Shown here: positions 40,623 through 54,100 of the stretch, piece after piece
How the letters are laid out: every line of letters begins with the position of its first letter
Position numbering within the stretch: position 1 is the first letter of the stretch
Assembly: GCF_014633365.1 (NCBI RefSeq)
Contig: NW_026267104.1
Coordinates: 2,852,001 to 2,916,000 of the forward strand
Direction of reading: 5' to 3'
Length of the DNA: 64,000 bases
From: Diospyros lotus
Taxonomy: Eukaryota; Streptophyta; Magnoliopsida; Ericales; Ebenaceae
Made by a program: the position numbers and the translations under genes
The notes under the pieces: model-generated
The model's input: only the letters and a program-made list of their open reading frames with translations
Database searches by the model: none
What the model was told of the DNA's origin: nothing

Positions 40623-43600
40623 TTATTGCACTCTACAGCCTTGTTCTTCAGATTTCATGTAAACCAGTGCCCTTCTTATCCTCTGCACAGGAAACTCCAA
40701 TAATGTCAACTAATTAAAGAAATATGGTCTCCAAGCACCGGAAAAGAAAAAAGAGAATCAATAAGAATTTGCTTTTTGTAACATCACATCTCCAGTTATT
40801 TTCTTTTGTAAACGTAAAAATGTATGTGTGTAAATTATGTTATTTTCTTGGGTTCTTCTACAAAACAAAGCCAGAGAGGGTGACAAAGAGCCTTACAGAA
40901 TGGGAGTAAAAAGATGAAATTGTCCCTGCCCACTTTGCAAAGTGGGCCACTGCCCTTTCCTCTCCCTTCCCATGGCCGCCGCCTCGCTATTGCCTTCGCC
41001 TCGCTGCCATGCCGCCATCACCTCGCTGCCATTGGCGAGGTGCGGCGGCGAGACGAAGGCAGCGGCCATGGGAGGGGAGAGGAGAGGGTAGTGGCCCACT
41101 TTGCAAATTTGCAAAGTGGGTGGAGGCAATTTCGTCTTTTTGCTCCCATTCAGTAAGGCTTTTTGGCTCTCAAGACTTTTCCTATTTTCTTTTCTGTTTT
41201 GGTTTCCATAAAGAAAATCCTTTACTCTGAACATCAGCAAAAAGGAAATATATATGTACATACACACACAAACGTATGCATAAGAAGTACAATAAAACAG
41301 TCATGATCAAGCTATGGTGGATAAGAGTTCATGTAAACAAAGTCAACAAATTTGGTTGCAATCAACCAATCACAATGCCTGTAAAATTGAATCAGTTAAA
41401 AGCACTAAGATCCTATACCTCATTTGTATCTCTTATGCGAAGGAGTTCCAATGTTTCTGATGGCCTCCGCTTTGTTAAAGTAGCAAGCTGCAATACATCA
41501 TCCATCAAAAGTGAGACTATATATAAAAAGTTAAAAACCAGATTGAGGTCTTAGATAAAGTATAATAGTTGATACCCAAAAACTGAAGAGCTCGGGATCT
41601 TTTGTTGTGGGCATCATTGACTCTGCTTTATCAAGTTCCAGAAGTATACCTCTATCTGGAGGCAAACACACCGTGAAATACAAGATTTAGCAGTTGCGTT
41701 AAGGAAAAAGAGCGGATAGAGTATTCCAGTGCCATTTAAACTGGTAACAGCTTTGCCGCAAAAGACACTCCTATAAGATTTCCGTAGATTATATCGCAAG
41801 GGGGAAAAAAAAGTAATTCATGGGAAACAGACATTACGGAAGGGGCTAGCCACACTGTTTAGTAAAATCTCTTCATACCTATCAAAGATGCACCAACCTT
41901 GTCTCACGAGATGGGAGAAATCTGAATTTTTTGTGGCTAGTTTTGTATTAGATTCGGTTACTACCTATTTGTATTGCCTTAGTATTTTATTATTTTGTTT
42001 GTATTTCTTTTCCAGCTGGATAGTTTGTTTAAGACAGTCTGCCAGGTGTCCAAGTGCTAGAATAGGACAAATTAGTTGGTTAGAGAGGGTGTGATTTGGG
42101 CAGCACCCACGGAACAAGCCATAAATGCTTGCTCCTTCTGTAAAAGCTATCTGAAAATTCAATCAAATACTCAGTACTCTCCCTCCTTCTCTTCCTCCCT
42201 CTACATTTCCCTCTCCATCTTCTTTTGTGTTCCAGCACACTCCCCTGATTCCCGTTGAATTAGGAGAGTTGCTAATTGTCACAGCACTGTGTCAAGCCCT
42301 TGAAATAGGGTTTGACAATGGCTGAAATTCCAAAAGCAATTTCCGTCTGGAACAGAAAGATAAGAAGAGAGAGAGAGAGAGAGAAAAAGAGGAAGAGAGA
42401 GAACGAAGAGGCAGGATAGTTTGTTATTCAATCCAAAACTGATTACTTCTTCTACAACAACCTACTTATTAGGTGTAGCTCTCCTAGTGCCTTCCCTCCA
42501 ATTACAACTCCCTGCCCATTAGTTATTAACTACTCGAGCCTTTATTACAATTATGCCTCGGGTCCTAACAAATTCCCCTCCCCCATGAAATAATTCTTGT
42601 CCCCAAGAATGTCAAAGAAGACTGATAACGCGGGGAAACTGCTTCAATACATTTGATAAGTACTCCCAAGTAGGTTGGTCTAGAGGCAAGTGAGACCACT
42701 GAACCAATACTTGCGTAATAGGGGTTGTACCTTGATATATCACCCTTCTATCCACAACAGCCTGGGGTTCAACTATCACTTCCTCTCTTCGATAGTTGGT
42801 AATACCAGGCTGACTTCTACTTCAGATTCACCCTCCAAGAGCGAGAGAAAGAGAGAGAGAGAGAGATAATGAAAGAGAAATAGCGTGAGAGAATGAGTAT
42901 ATTGATAATTCTCTAGGTAGTTTGGGAGGACGGCATTAGAGCTATATATACTGCTCCAGCTCACCCTTAGGCGCCAAAGGCCACTTGCCTTCTTTACAAA
43001 AAAATTGAAATCAACTTGCTTAACTAACTAACCAATCTTCTCACTTCCTTCTACAATTACTAATTACACTTGAGCCCCCTTATTTAATCATCGCCCACCT
43101 GACGGGGGATCGTTGGCCTGTTCCCCCATTTCTTAGCTTAAGTCCCTCATGATCATTCTATACCCCCACCTGACGAGGGGTATTTGTTTCTAGCTTTGTG
43201 AGTGGATTAAGTGAAGAGTTAAGGCCCACCATCAAAATGCAGCAGCCAAGAATGGTGAAGCAAGCCATTGAATGCGCAAGGCTATAGAAGTTAACGATAT
43301 AAGCATTAATGAAAAAACAAAGAGGACAGATGAGGGCCTTGAATGTGGGAATGACTCCGATGGGAAACAGGGGAGTAGGAAGAGAAGGAAATATTTTAAT
43401 ATTTTAATACTGTAGTTGTCACAAGAATGACCAAATAAGGGGGCTCAAGTGTAATTAGTAATTGTAGAAGGAAGCAAGAAGATTGGTTAGTTAGTTAAGC
43501 AAGTTGATTTTAAGTTTTTGTAAATAAGGCAAATGGCCTTTGGCGCCTAAGGGTGAGCTAGAGCAGTATATATAGCTTTAATGCCATCCTCCCAAACTAC

Positions 43601-46600
43601 CTAGAGAATTATCAATATACTCATTCTCTCCCGCCATTTTTCTCTCTCTCTCTTTCTCTCAATATCTCTCCTAGCTAGAGCAGTATATATAGCTCTAATG
43701 CCATCCTCCCAAACTACCTTGAGAATTATCAATATACTCATTGTCTCCCGCCATTTCTCTTTCTCTCAATATCTCTCCCTCTTTCTACTGATTTCCCCCT
43801 TCCTACAATTCTGATTTCTCTCCTAATTCCTATCACAATCCAAGCTAACCATAGGAATGTGACAAAGTAGTGCTCCACATCGGCCAAAGTAGCTGATGTC
43901 CTTGTAGTAGTTGGTAGTAGGGGTGGACAATACCCAAATAAAGCTTCAAAGGGGAGCGCTTAATAGCTGTATGACAGGTCGAATTATACCACCACTGGGG
44001 CTAGAGACAACCACTTATACTAGCTCTTAGGCCTCATAAAACACATGCATCTGAGATAACCTTCCAAACATTGATTCATGTGTTCCGTTTGCCCATCCGT
44101 CTCCAGGTGATAGGCAGTTGAGAAGTGCAGCCCCACACCCATACTCCTAAACAATTCTTGCCAAAAGGAACTTGTAAATATTCTATCCCTATTCGACACC
44201 ACCCTCTTGGGAATTCCATGGAACTTCCCTACTGAATCCAAGAACACCTTGGCCATCTCTAAAGCTGAAAAAGGGTGTGTGAGGCTGATGAAATGGGCAA
44301 ATTTAGTCAACCTATCAACAATCACCAAAATTGTATCTTTACCCTCAGATTTAGGCAACCTTTCGATGAAATCCATCGAAATATCTTCCCACGCTTGCTC
44401 TAGTATGGGAAGTGGCTGTAACAACCCTGGCATGGCCACTGTTTCATGTTTACAACGCTGACAAATTTCACACTGCAATACATACCTTACCACCTCCCTT
44501 TTTAGCCCTAGCCAATAGAAAAACCCCCTGATCCAATGATAAGTTGCCTACACCCCCCGAATGCCCACCTACTGTCGAATCATGCATGGCTTGCATGATT
44601 CTTGATTTTAGCTACTCATCATTTCCAATCACAATTCTGCCCTTGTAGCGAATTACTCCATTGGTTAGTGTATAACCATTTTGATTATGGGGATGGACAG
44701 CCAATTGAGACAGTAACTCCTACAACCAGGCTATATTAACGTAGCTGTCCACAACCTCTTTAATCCACTCTGGACTTACAGTTGTGATAGCCTTACAAGA
44801 CCCCTTTTCTTCTCTTCTTGATAGGGCATCCACCACCATATTCTCCTTCCCTTTCATATACTGAATTGTATAGTCCAATCCTAGAAACTTCGAGAACCCT
44901 TTCCTTTGCAAATGGGTGTGCAGTCTTCACTGAAGTAAGAACTATAGACTCTCATGGTCAGTGCGAATTATAAAAGGATTGTTTAATTGTTTTCCAAGTA
45001 GTGCCGCCTCCTATCCACTGCCACCAACACTGCAATTAACTCCTTATCATATACGCTCAACCCCAAATGCTTAGGAGCTAGCCCTTGACTAATGTAAGCC
45101 AATGGCCGCCCCTCTTGCATCAACACCGCCCCCACTCCACTGTCACATGCATTAGTTTCCACCACAAAGGTCTTCGAGAAATCTGGTAATACCAACACTA
45201 GAGATTGAGTCACAAGCTTTTTTAAGAGCTCCAAAAGCTACCTATGCTCTAGGATTCCAATGGAAATTATCTTTATGCAACAACTCCGTTAAAGGCCGAC
45301 TGATTATCCCATAATTTTGGACAAATTTTCTATAATATCCAATCAGTCCTAGAAATCCACTCAACTCTTTAACAGTTGCAAGTCTTGGCTAGCTCACCAT
45401 TGCTTCTATCTTCTTCGAGTCAGTGCTGACTCCCTGTTTAGAAATAATATAGCCTAGGTATTCCGCCTCTTTCTTAGCAAATGTACACTAAGACAACTTG
45501 ACATATAATTGATTAAACCTAAGGACTTCAAAGGCTCTTCGAAGGTGGGCTAAGTGCTAGTCCAAATTTGGGTTGTAGACAAGTATATCGTCAAAGAAAA
45601 CAAGTATAAATTTTCGCAAATAAGGGTTGAATATGTGGTTCATTAAGGATTGGAATGTGGCTGGAGCGTTAATGAGACCAAAAGGCATAACAGTGAATTC
45701 ATAAAGGCTTTGATGTGTGCGAAATGCTGTCTTAGGTATGTCGGATGGGTGCATCCTGATTTGATGATACCCAACTCGAAGGTTTAATTTCGAAAAGATG
45801 GCTGCACCATTGAGTTCATCAAGCAAATCCTCAATGATGGGAATAGGAAATTTGTTTTTAATGGTGATGAAATTTAACTGTCTATAGTCCACACAGAAAC
45901 ACCAAGTGCCATCCTTTTTTTTTTTAACAAGGAGCACTGGTGAAGCATAGGGATTGTGGCTGGGTTGAATTAGAGAATGGGCTAACATGTCTTTGACTTG
46001 GTTCTCAATTTCGGTCTTCTACACTGGTGCATAACGATAGGATCGGACATTTAAAGGTTCAACATTGGGTTTAATGTGTATGAAATGGTTAAAAGGTCTT
46101 TGGGGTGGTAGGGATGTAGGTTCCAGGAAAAAGTCATTAAATTCAGTCAATAATAAGTGCAAGTGGTTACCTCATTCAGCAGTAAGTTCAATTCCGCCTC
46201 CACATTGGCTGCTTGATCCTCCACTTCCACACCTCTTAGAGAGTACAAATGGGTGATTTGCCCACTGTCCTTCTGCATCAATTTCAGTAATCTTCTTCTA
46301 GAAATTAGCTTCTATTCTCCTTGTTCCAAATTCCCTACCAAAGTCAGTTTTCTTCCCTCAACCTCCATTGTAACCTCCAACTTATTAAAGTTAAATGTTA
46401 ACGCGCTGACAGTTTTCATCATCGACCCCCAGGACTATGTCACATCCCCTAACTCCAGCACTCTAAGATTGGCCACAAACTTCACTCCTTGCATGACCCA
46501 AGTAAAATTACAGCACTTGTGGTGACTATACATTATTACCATTTGCTATGATCACCGATAGGAGAACCGTCTCTGTCATCTTACAATTGAGGCCTATGGC

Positions 46601-48097
46601 AATAGCTTTACTTAGGAAGCTATGATGCTGCCGCTGTCAATTAACACCGCTAATATCTTCTTTCCCACCTGCCCCTTCACATGGATAATCCTTCCAGTGG
46701 AGCCACCTTTTAAGGCATGAAAGGAGATCTAGCTGCCTTCATCTCCACGATCTTCTTCTCCTATACCCTCCTCCTCCATGACTTCTTCCAACAGCTCCTC
46801 CTCTGCTTCATCGTCCTCACTTGACCCTTCCATCTTCAGCATCAATCTTTGGCACTATGTCCAAGGCCGTATTTTTCGTCGCACTTGAAGCATAAACCTA
46901 GTTGTCCCTTCTGTTCCATTGTTGCATTCTTATTACTTCCTGAGTTCATACCATTCTTGGGTCCTCCCTAGCCAACGACTCCCATTGCCAACCTCAAATG
47001 TTCCCCCACAGGAAAGCTTATACCCCTTCCCTGCTGTGCTCCCAAGTGATTCCATGACCTGTTCTTCTTGAACACTGCTTCCCAGGTCAGTTCCTGCAAG
47101 CAAGCCTTCTCTTCCGCTTGTTTAACTGTTGTCGACGCCAACATTTTCACTACTGATCGCAAGTCATCCTTTAGGCCACTGACAAAACTTGAAACGAAAT
47201 AAGCCTCCGACAACCCGGGATGGGCTATTCTGATCACCATCCTTACTCCTCAGACCTCCATAAGTACTCCTCTACCGACCCTTCTTGTTGCAGCTTATTG
47301 AATTCTTCTACCACGTCGGTCATATTCTTTTCTCCGAATTAACCACACAATTCCTCCGCAAAAGTTCCCCACGACACCCGTGGTGACTATCTCCAATTCT
47401 GATACCAAGCGTCGACAACATTGTTGAGGTATGCCGCCACCATCCCCACTTTTTGATCCTCCCTTACGCTGTACAATTCAAAGAACTGCTCACAGCGGCA
47501 AACTCACCACCTCGGCTTCTCCCCTTCGAATATCAAAATATCCAATCTTGGCACGAGCGTGTGGCTGTGGTTTGCCAACCCCATGTTCCTACCTTGTGAT
47601 TCCCATTCATAAACTCCTCGCTCATCCGACATTCTAATTCCCTCTGGCTTATGCAAGATTCCATCCCTCTCTAAGATAGATTCGGTTCCCGATCTTGGAG
47701 GAAATTCTCCATCCAATTTGAACTGTGGCAACACCAATAGCATATTGAACATACTGTAGATTTTGGCCGTAAAAATCAGCCCTTTCTTGGCCTCAATCCA
47801 GCTCTTTGATGCTGTCCCAAATGGCTGGGATATCCTCCCTATTGGCTGCCGCGTCCTATACACGTGTCATGCTCACCTCCATACACTCCTCCATTTGTTT
47901 GAGACAAGTGCTTTCTGCCATGCCGCACGTCGGACTTCCACCCAAAATTCCCTCACTAGAGAGCTGCCAAGGACCCACCGCTCTGATACCAAATTGTCAA
48001 GCCCTTGAAATAGGGTTTGACAATGGCTGAAATTCCGAAAGGAATTTCCATCTAGAACAGAAAGATAAGAAGAGAAGGAGAGAGAGAAAAAGATGAA

Positions 48098-48141
<44 letters not shown>

Positions 48142-51100
48142 AAAGAGGCAAGAGAGTTTATTATTCAATCCAAAACTGATTACTTCTTCTACAACAGCCT
48201 ACTTATTAGGTGTAGCTCTCCTAGTGCCTTCCCTCCAATTACAACTCCCGGCCCATTAGTTATTAACTACCCAAGCCTTTATTACAATTATGCCCTGGGT
48301 CCTAACACACTGCCGTGACACCTTGCCTTCATTAGGATCATGGAAGGATTCATTGGTGTGTTGGAGGATTAGTCCTAGTTAAATTATTCCCAGTTAAGTT
48401 CAGATCCCATCCCCCACCCCGCCCCCAAATAGTAATAACAAAGTTAATTATAAAGGCAGCATGTAGTTATTCGGTGTCAGTGTGCAGAGTGTTCAGAAGG
48501 ATGAGACCTACTTTGCAGAAAAAGTAAAAAAAAAACATAAACGTGATGAGAACAACTTCTAGCAGATTTTCAAGCAAATTGAAAAAAATACCAAAATAAT
48601 TTAGAAAAACAAGTTTAGTTTCAAGAGGACTAACACACAGTATCAACCTAAATAAAGAAATGAGGGAGTTCAGAAATTTCTTGGAGGCAGACGGTGTGCT
48701 TGTGTCTATTCATCTAACCAGTGATCAAGTATGATTATGCGCTTAAAGTCTATTTATGAAATGTATCCTTCCTCATAGGAAAAAAGGTCAACTTATCAAA
48801 AATGAAGCTGACCTCATATAGTGGGATAAAGGCTTAATACAATGTTAGGAGAAATACTAAATTACTAGAAGTACTAAAACTAATTTTAGCACCAACTCTG
48901 AAAAGGAAAAAAGATCCAATATATGGGCGTATCCAGGAAGACATAACTAATATAGATATAGTAACATATAAATATTCCAGTTTTTTGTCAATTATCAAAC
49001 ATGGACGAAGACCTGTAAATTTTTTACAAGATTAACCACCATAGGTATAAACTTCAAATGAAAAAGGCATCCAAAAAAATTATTAGACATTGTTGTGATA
49101 ATTATAGACTTCTTAAAATGTTATGTACACATTAAGTCCTGTAAAGGAGAGTCAATTTCAAAATTAGGAACAATAGTGCAAAGACTTTATCATAATTTTT
49201 TTCCACTGCTTCAATTGATATCAGACTAGCAAAAAGAGCTAATAGATAACTTAAGTGTACTTAATTGATCATTTCTTCAGTTTTTACCTCGTGCTTGCTG
49301 TGCTGCTTCTCGTGCTCTCCTCATCCATTTTCGAGCAAATCCAGCTGCATGGTTCGTCAGTTCCTGTAACTGTGAGTTCCAGAAATTAATGAGGTTAGGG
49401 ATGCTATTCTCTTCTAACATGCATAGAAGATAAGCAGCAGTCAGAAATAATGGGCCACACTACACTAACATTTGAATCTTTCCCAAGGTCTGGTTAATGT
49501 GTCTGAATGAAGTTGCATAATCCAGTTAAGGAGTCTTCTTAGACAACACTGTGGGAAAGACCAAGGCTTTCAATAGCTGGCATAATCTTTTGAAAGCTGA
49601 AGGATTTCCTATTCATTAGATTTCCTCAGCGGCATAGAACTATTTAGGCAAAAGGCTATGCCTTTAGTTGCCAACTGTAGTCTATATTCACATTCTTATA
49701 CATATATACTAAGCCCTATATTCAAGGAAACTTGGTTTTATTTACAGAAAAAAATGCCAAAGTACGGGGGGGGGGGGGGGAAAGCAAATCAGGTTTTAAA
49801 CTCTGAACAGCATGTCAGAAGAGAAGCATCAAAAAGTTTTACCAGTCTATAAATGATGATTTTATTTTTAGATGGCACATAGAATAACAAAAAAGAAGTT
49901 AAGAGGGATAAATTAAAAAAATGCTAAAAAGTAGAACAATATGAATCTCCAATTTTATAGAGAACTAAAGGTTACTTTTGAGTTTTGATAACTTGACAAT
50001 TAAAAGGGCATCTTTTTTAGCGTCAAGAGAGGGTCATATTTATATGCAGCCTTCCCCAACCATATTATTGCTACCAAGGCTCACCCTCACTTTTTAAAAG
50101 AAGAAAATTAAAGAAAAATTATATGGCACATAAGCTTTGTGAACCAAATGAAAAAAAGCCACAAGAAGGTGCACCTAGAGTCCCAGCTTGGCTTTTGAGG
50201 TATAGGTCAATTAGACCCTCATTTGTTTTTTAATCCTTTAGGCATTTTAAAACCATCTTATCTTCTGGCTAAACCTTACAAAATCCCATCATAACTGAAC
50301 TGCTGTTTAATGTGAGTTTTAACATCTTCCATCCCATGATCATTCTTAATAGATGAAACAAAAGATGCATGTAAACCCAAAGTACAGTAACACTTACATC
50401 TCCTCTCTCTCTGGTTCCTTCCAATGGATATGTATCCCTTATCCATTCAATTTCAGCCACTCGATAACTTCATAAAACATGGAAGACCAAAACAAGCAAC
50501 TTTAGAAACCACACCACTAAATAAAATTTTATCATATGAAGAGCCACCAAAATAGATACTTGACACTAAAGGGTGATTAAACTAACCCATCTTGAACCCA
50601 ATTACGGAGGATGCGGAATCTTCTACGGCTTTCAAGCTGCATGACATTTAACCCTCTTAGAAAATCTACATTTGCTAATGTACAAAAGTGGAACTTGAAG
50701 CCAAACAAACAACAAAATTGTGTCTTCACCCCCTCCCCACCCCAATTAATTCGACCCCAAAAAGGGTCCTTGAAGCATTTCTTCTTTACAAGCATAATCA
50801 TGCAGATGCCACATCAATGCATCATCACCCAGGCTAAACATTACATGAGGTGATGTTTCTCCACATGTAGCTTCACAAAATTATACGTAACAACAATCCC
50901 AAGCCTTAAACCCCACTAGGAAAAGGTAATTCCATGATCATTATTACATGATTTTATGTTTCTGCCCAACTCGTAAGTGTTCATTTATAAAGATGAGCAT
51001 AATAAAATGATCTTTCTTTAGTTCCATCATGACTGTATTCTAAATTTCTAACAAATAAACAACTAACTTCAGTAACAACGCCACTGCCAAGTGTTCACTA

Positions 51101-54100
51101 AGGATTAATTTCTATGTTTCCCTAGAATGAAAAGGGCCATTAAGTGACATGAAATTGCTAAAGAAGCACCGAAGTGGTCCTTACACTGAGCATAAGAACA
51201 TGGATGAGCTTATGTAGAGTGAATGGTTTACAAGTTTTGCCAACTCATATTTACATAGATACTAATTCCTGTCAAGGTAGAAGACACACATAACCATGAG
51301 TTGTAGTTCCTTTCTGTCAATGAGATGACCAAAGTGGATATCGAGAATATCATTACCAGGAGAGTTATTTATTCTTGTAAATAAGGCCTTTCTGGATACA
51401 AGCATTACAAGAGTTTGAGGATGTCTAACAAGAGACTTTAACAAGCAACCCAATTTATGGTTCAATTTTGTAGTTCAGAAAAGATGTAAAGAGGAAGATA
51501 ACCATGCTGAACAGAACTATCCATCAGCAAGAAATTACTTCCCTGTATTTCAAAAGATTGGAGGGTTCTATGATTGTAAAAGAAATGCAAAGAAGTTGAA
51601 TAGATAGACAACAAAAATAAGAGTTTCGAACAGCAAGTGATTTAGGCTATTCTCAAAAGTAGGAGAGAGATGCAAGAGCATGGAAGCAGGACTAAGCATG
51701 AAAAGCTATTAATATTTCACCTCTAGGAAGAAGCGCCCATCTGGAAGTGGCTCACATCTGTAGGCAAGACACAGAAACTTGTCATTGATTAGAGAAGGAA
51801 ACATATCATAAAGAAAAAATAGTAAGATCAACTCATATAAGTCAATAACACCTACTCTGTAATCTCCACCTCACAAGCAAGATCAGCTATGGAATCTGTT
51901 GCAGAGTCATTGATACCCTACAGCATCAATGAACACGACATAACAGGTAATAGTGAGAAATGTAAGACCATCCAATATACCTTGAAGAAGAAAAAGGAAA
52001 ATAATCAACCATTCCCATACGACGATTTCCTTCCATTATTCTCCTGACCTGGTATCAAGTATAGAGAAAAAACTATGAGACAGAACAATACTAGTACTTC
52101 ATAAAACACAAAGGCAATCACGTGTGATAAACATCAACTCAAACATGAAGTAAGATATATCCAATTATCAACAAAAAAAACAAAACATTATTAATCCCTG
52201 TTTGTTTCATGAGGTTAGGAAAATTTATCCTGTATTGACTTTTTTATCCTGCATTTAATACAAATTTAAGCCATATCCTATGTGCATATATATCATATAC
52301 CATAACCCCCAGGACAAAGGCCCTTGGCATGAGGAATAAACTTGCGATATTATCCTTATATTCACCGTGAATAACCAAAATAACCTCAAATATATGTGTA
52401 TACATATGTATGTATGCATGTATTAATATAATTCACCCATTATGACCAAAATACCCTCAGCCTCAAGTAACTGGCAGCTGCTGGTCGCGTAGAACTATGT
52501 GGTTCTCGGTAAAAAGAAAACCCACCAAAATAAAAAAGATGCCTGGTTCAGCATCTTCAGTCCAATCTCACACAAGAGCAAGCAGTATATGAGGCACCAC
52601 TTGCTGGATGGCTCAAACACGGATCGTAAGTGGGAGAGGTAATGGAAACATTATCAAGAAGCAAAACCAATAACAGAAGGTGGAAAAGACATTGTTAAAC
52701 AGGAAAAGATATACAAGGAATTTTCTTTCTTCTTTTCTTTTTCCCAGTAATGCTGGTAAATATAACCTGGTTGCTTTGGATTCAATCAGCATTAGAGAAT
52801 AGAATACAAATTTATTGCTTCTGCAGAGCTAAAAAAGTTGTCATGTTGCTTCTTGACTATAATCAATGTGTAATATTGCAAGTTTCATAAAACCGAGTAA
52901 ATCAAGTTTAACAAACCAACATAGAGCAGCAAATAGACAACTCACCATAAGCCTGTAGCGGGGCTCAAATATGTTAAGGTGAAACTTCTGGCATGGTAGT
53001 ACAACATCCATGACAAAAAGAGGTATAAGATCAGATCCATAGTTTGTCAAACTATCATGCTCTAACTTCCTTTCAGCATGTTCCTCAGGGAAGCTCTTCT
53101 CTATTATGCTGCTCAGCACAACACTGTCAAAGCCAAGCATGTGCCATACAATGGACAACATAAAGCAGAATTCAGATAAATCCACTGGAATTACTGGTCT
53201 AACAGGGAATTAGGGCACATAATAAGGTTAACATGTACAGCTATAGGAAACTCAAGTAAAATCATTAAGACTTATTTCCAACTCCATGGCGTAGGCCAAG
53301 TATCCAATTCTCCAGTCAGCCTTCCAAATTATTTCAAGTATTCAAATTTCTTTCAACCTATACTGTGTTCCTTCCTATGGTCAAATATTAATATGGGATG
53401 AATTAGAGTTTTAGATAAAAAAAAATTTAACAGCACAATACACAATAAAATATGGTTACAATCAAATGGGATAAATGGTTTTCCTGGGCCAACTACACAT
53501 GCCAAATGTAAAAAGCATGGGCAGGAGATCCAGGTTGTACCTTGCGTCACATTGTTGAAGCAATTAAAGTGAGAATGCAGCCAACTCACCTGACTGCACA
53601 AGTTCTGGGACTAATAAACAAAACTGTTCTGCAAAGTGGACACCTGTTACCTAGCAATGTTCAATCAAGTGTCAGAACAAAAGGTTGACCAAGATGAAAA
53701 AAATTTATTATACACACATGAATAAGTGCATCACCTCTGTCCATTGCTTGAAGCAGGCATGCACGGCAAAAAGAATGTCCACAAGGAGTTGTAACAGGTT
53801 CATATAGTAGCTTCAGGCAGAGAGTACAATCGAAGTCATCAGTGTGCTCAGGTTTCCTTCGAGTTGTGCTAGCAGTTATTTTCTCCAAAGCGTAAAGAGG
53901 ATTGCTGCATATCCCCAGAAAAAAATACCATGAAGGAATTTAGCAATGTGCAAGACTAAATAGCCAGTAGGAGCAAGGAAGTAAACCCATATGATCTACC
54001 TCATAGGGTCAACCTGAAGACCTGAAAGAACAACATCCCGTGCCATCTCATATTTTTCCAGCTGCAATTCATATAAAGTAGGAGTTATTTTTATAAAAGA

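Larger units (their letters stand above)
42290..48307 (-). mobile_element. Ty3/Gypsy chromovirus retrotransposon in LONRF intron 15
   Basis: LTRs at 42290-42570 and 47995-48307 begin TGTCAAGCCC and end GGTCCTAACA. The exact duplication CACTG (42285-42289 and 48308-48312) flanks the element. Minus-strand order is gag, RT, RNase H, integrase, chromodomain, which makes it a chromovirus, transcribed in the same sense as its host gene. The primer site lies inside the LTR at 47995 and the purine tract next to 42570. All ORFs have stops, so it is inactive. An extra segment with a large inverted repeat (about 42838-43840) separates chromodomain and integrase. Confidence 0.93.

Noticed and set aside
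41888..42289. Possible older LTR next to the Gypsy insertion
   Set aside because: The sequence has LTR-like features (T-rich then CTCTCCCTCC), but I found no matching second copy or flanking duplication, so it is not listed as an element.
42290..48307. Active Gypsy element
   Set aside because: RT, RNase H, integrase and gag frames are all interrupted, the zinc knuckle lacks its last cysteine, and a foreign segment splits the 3' half.
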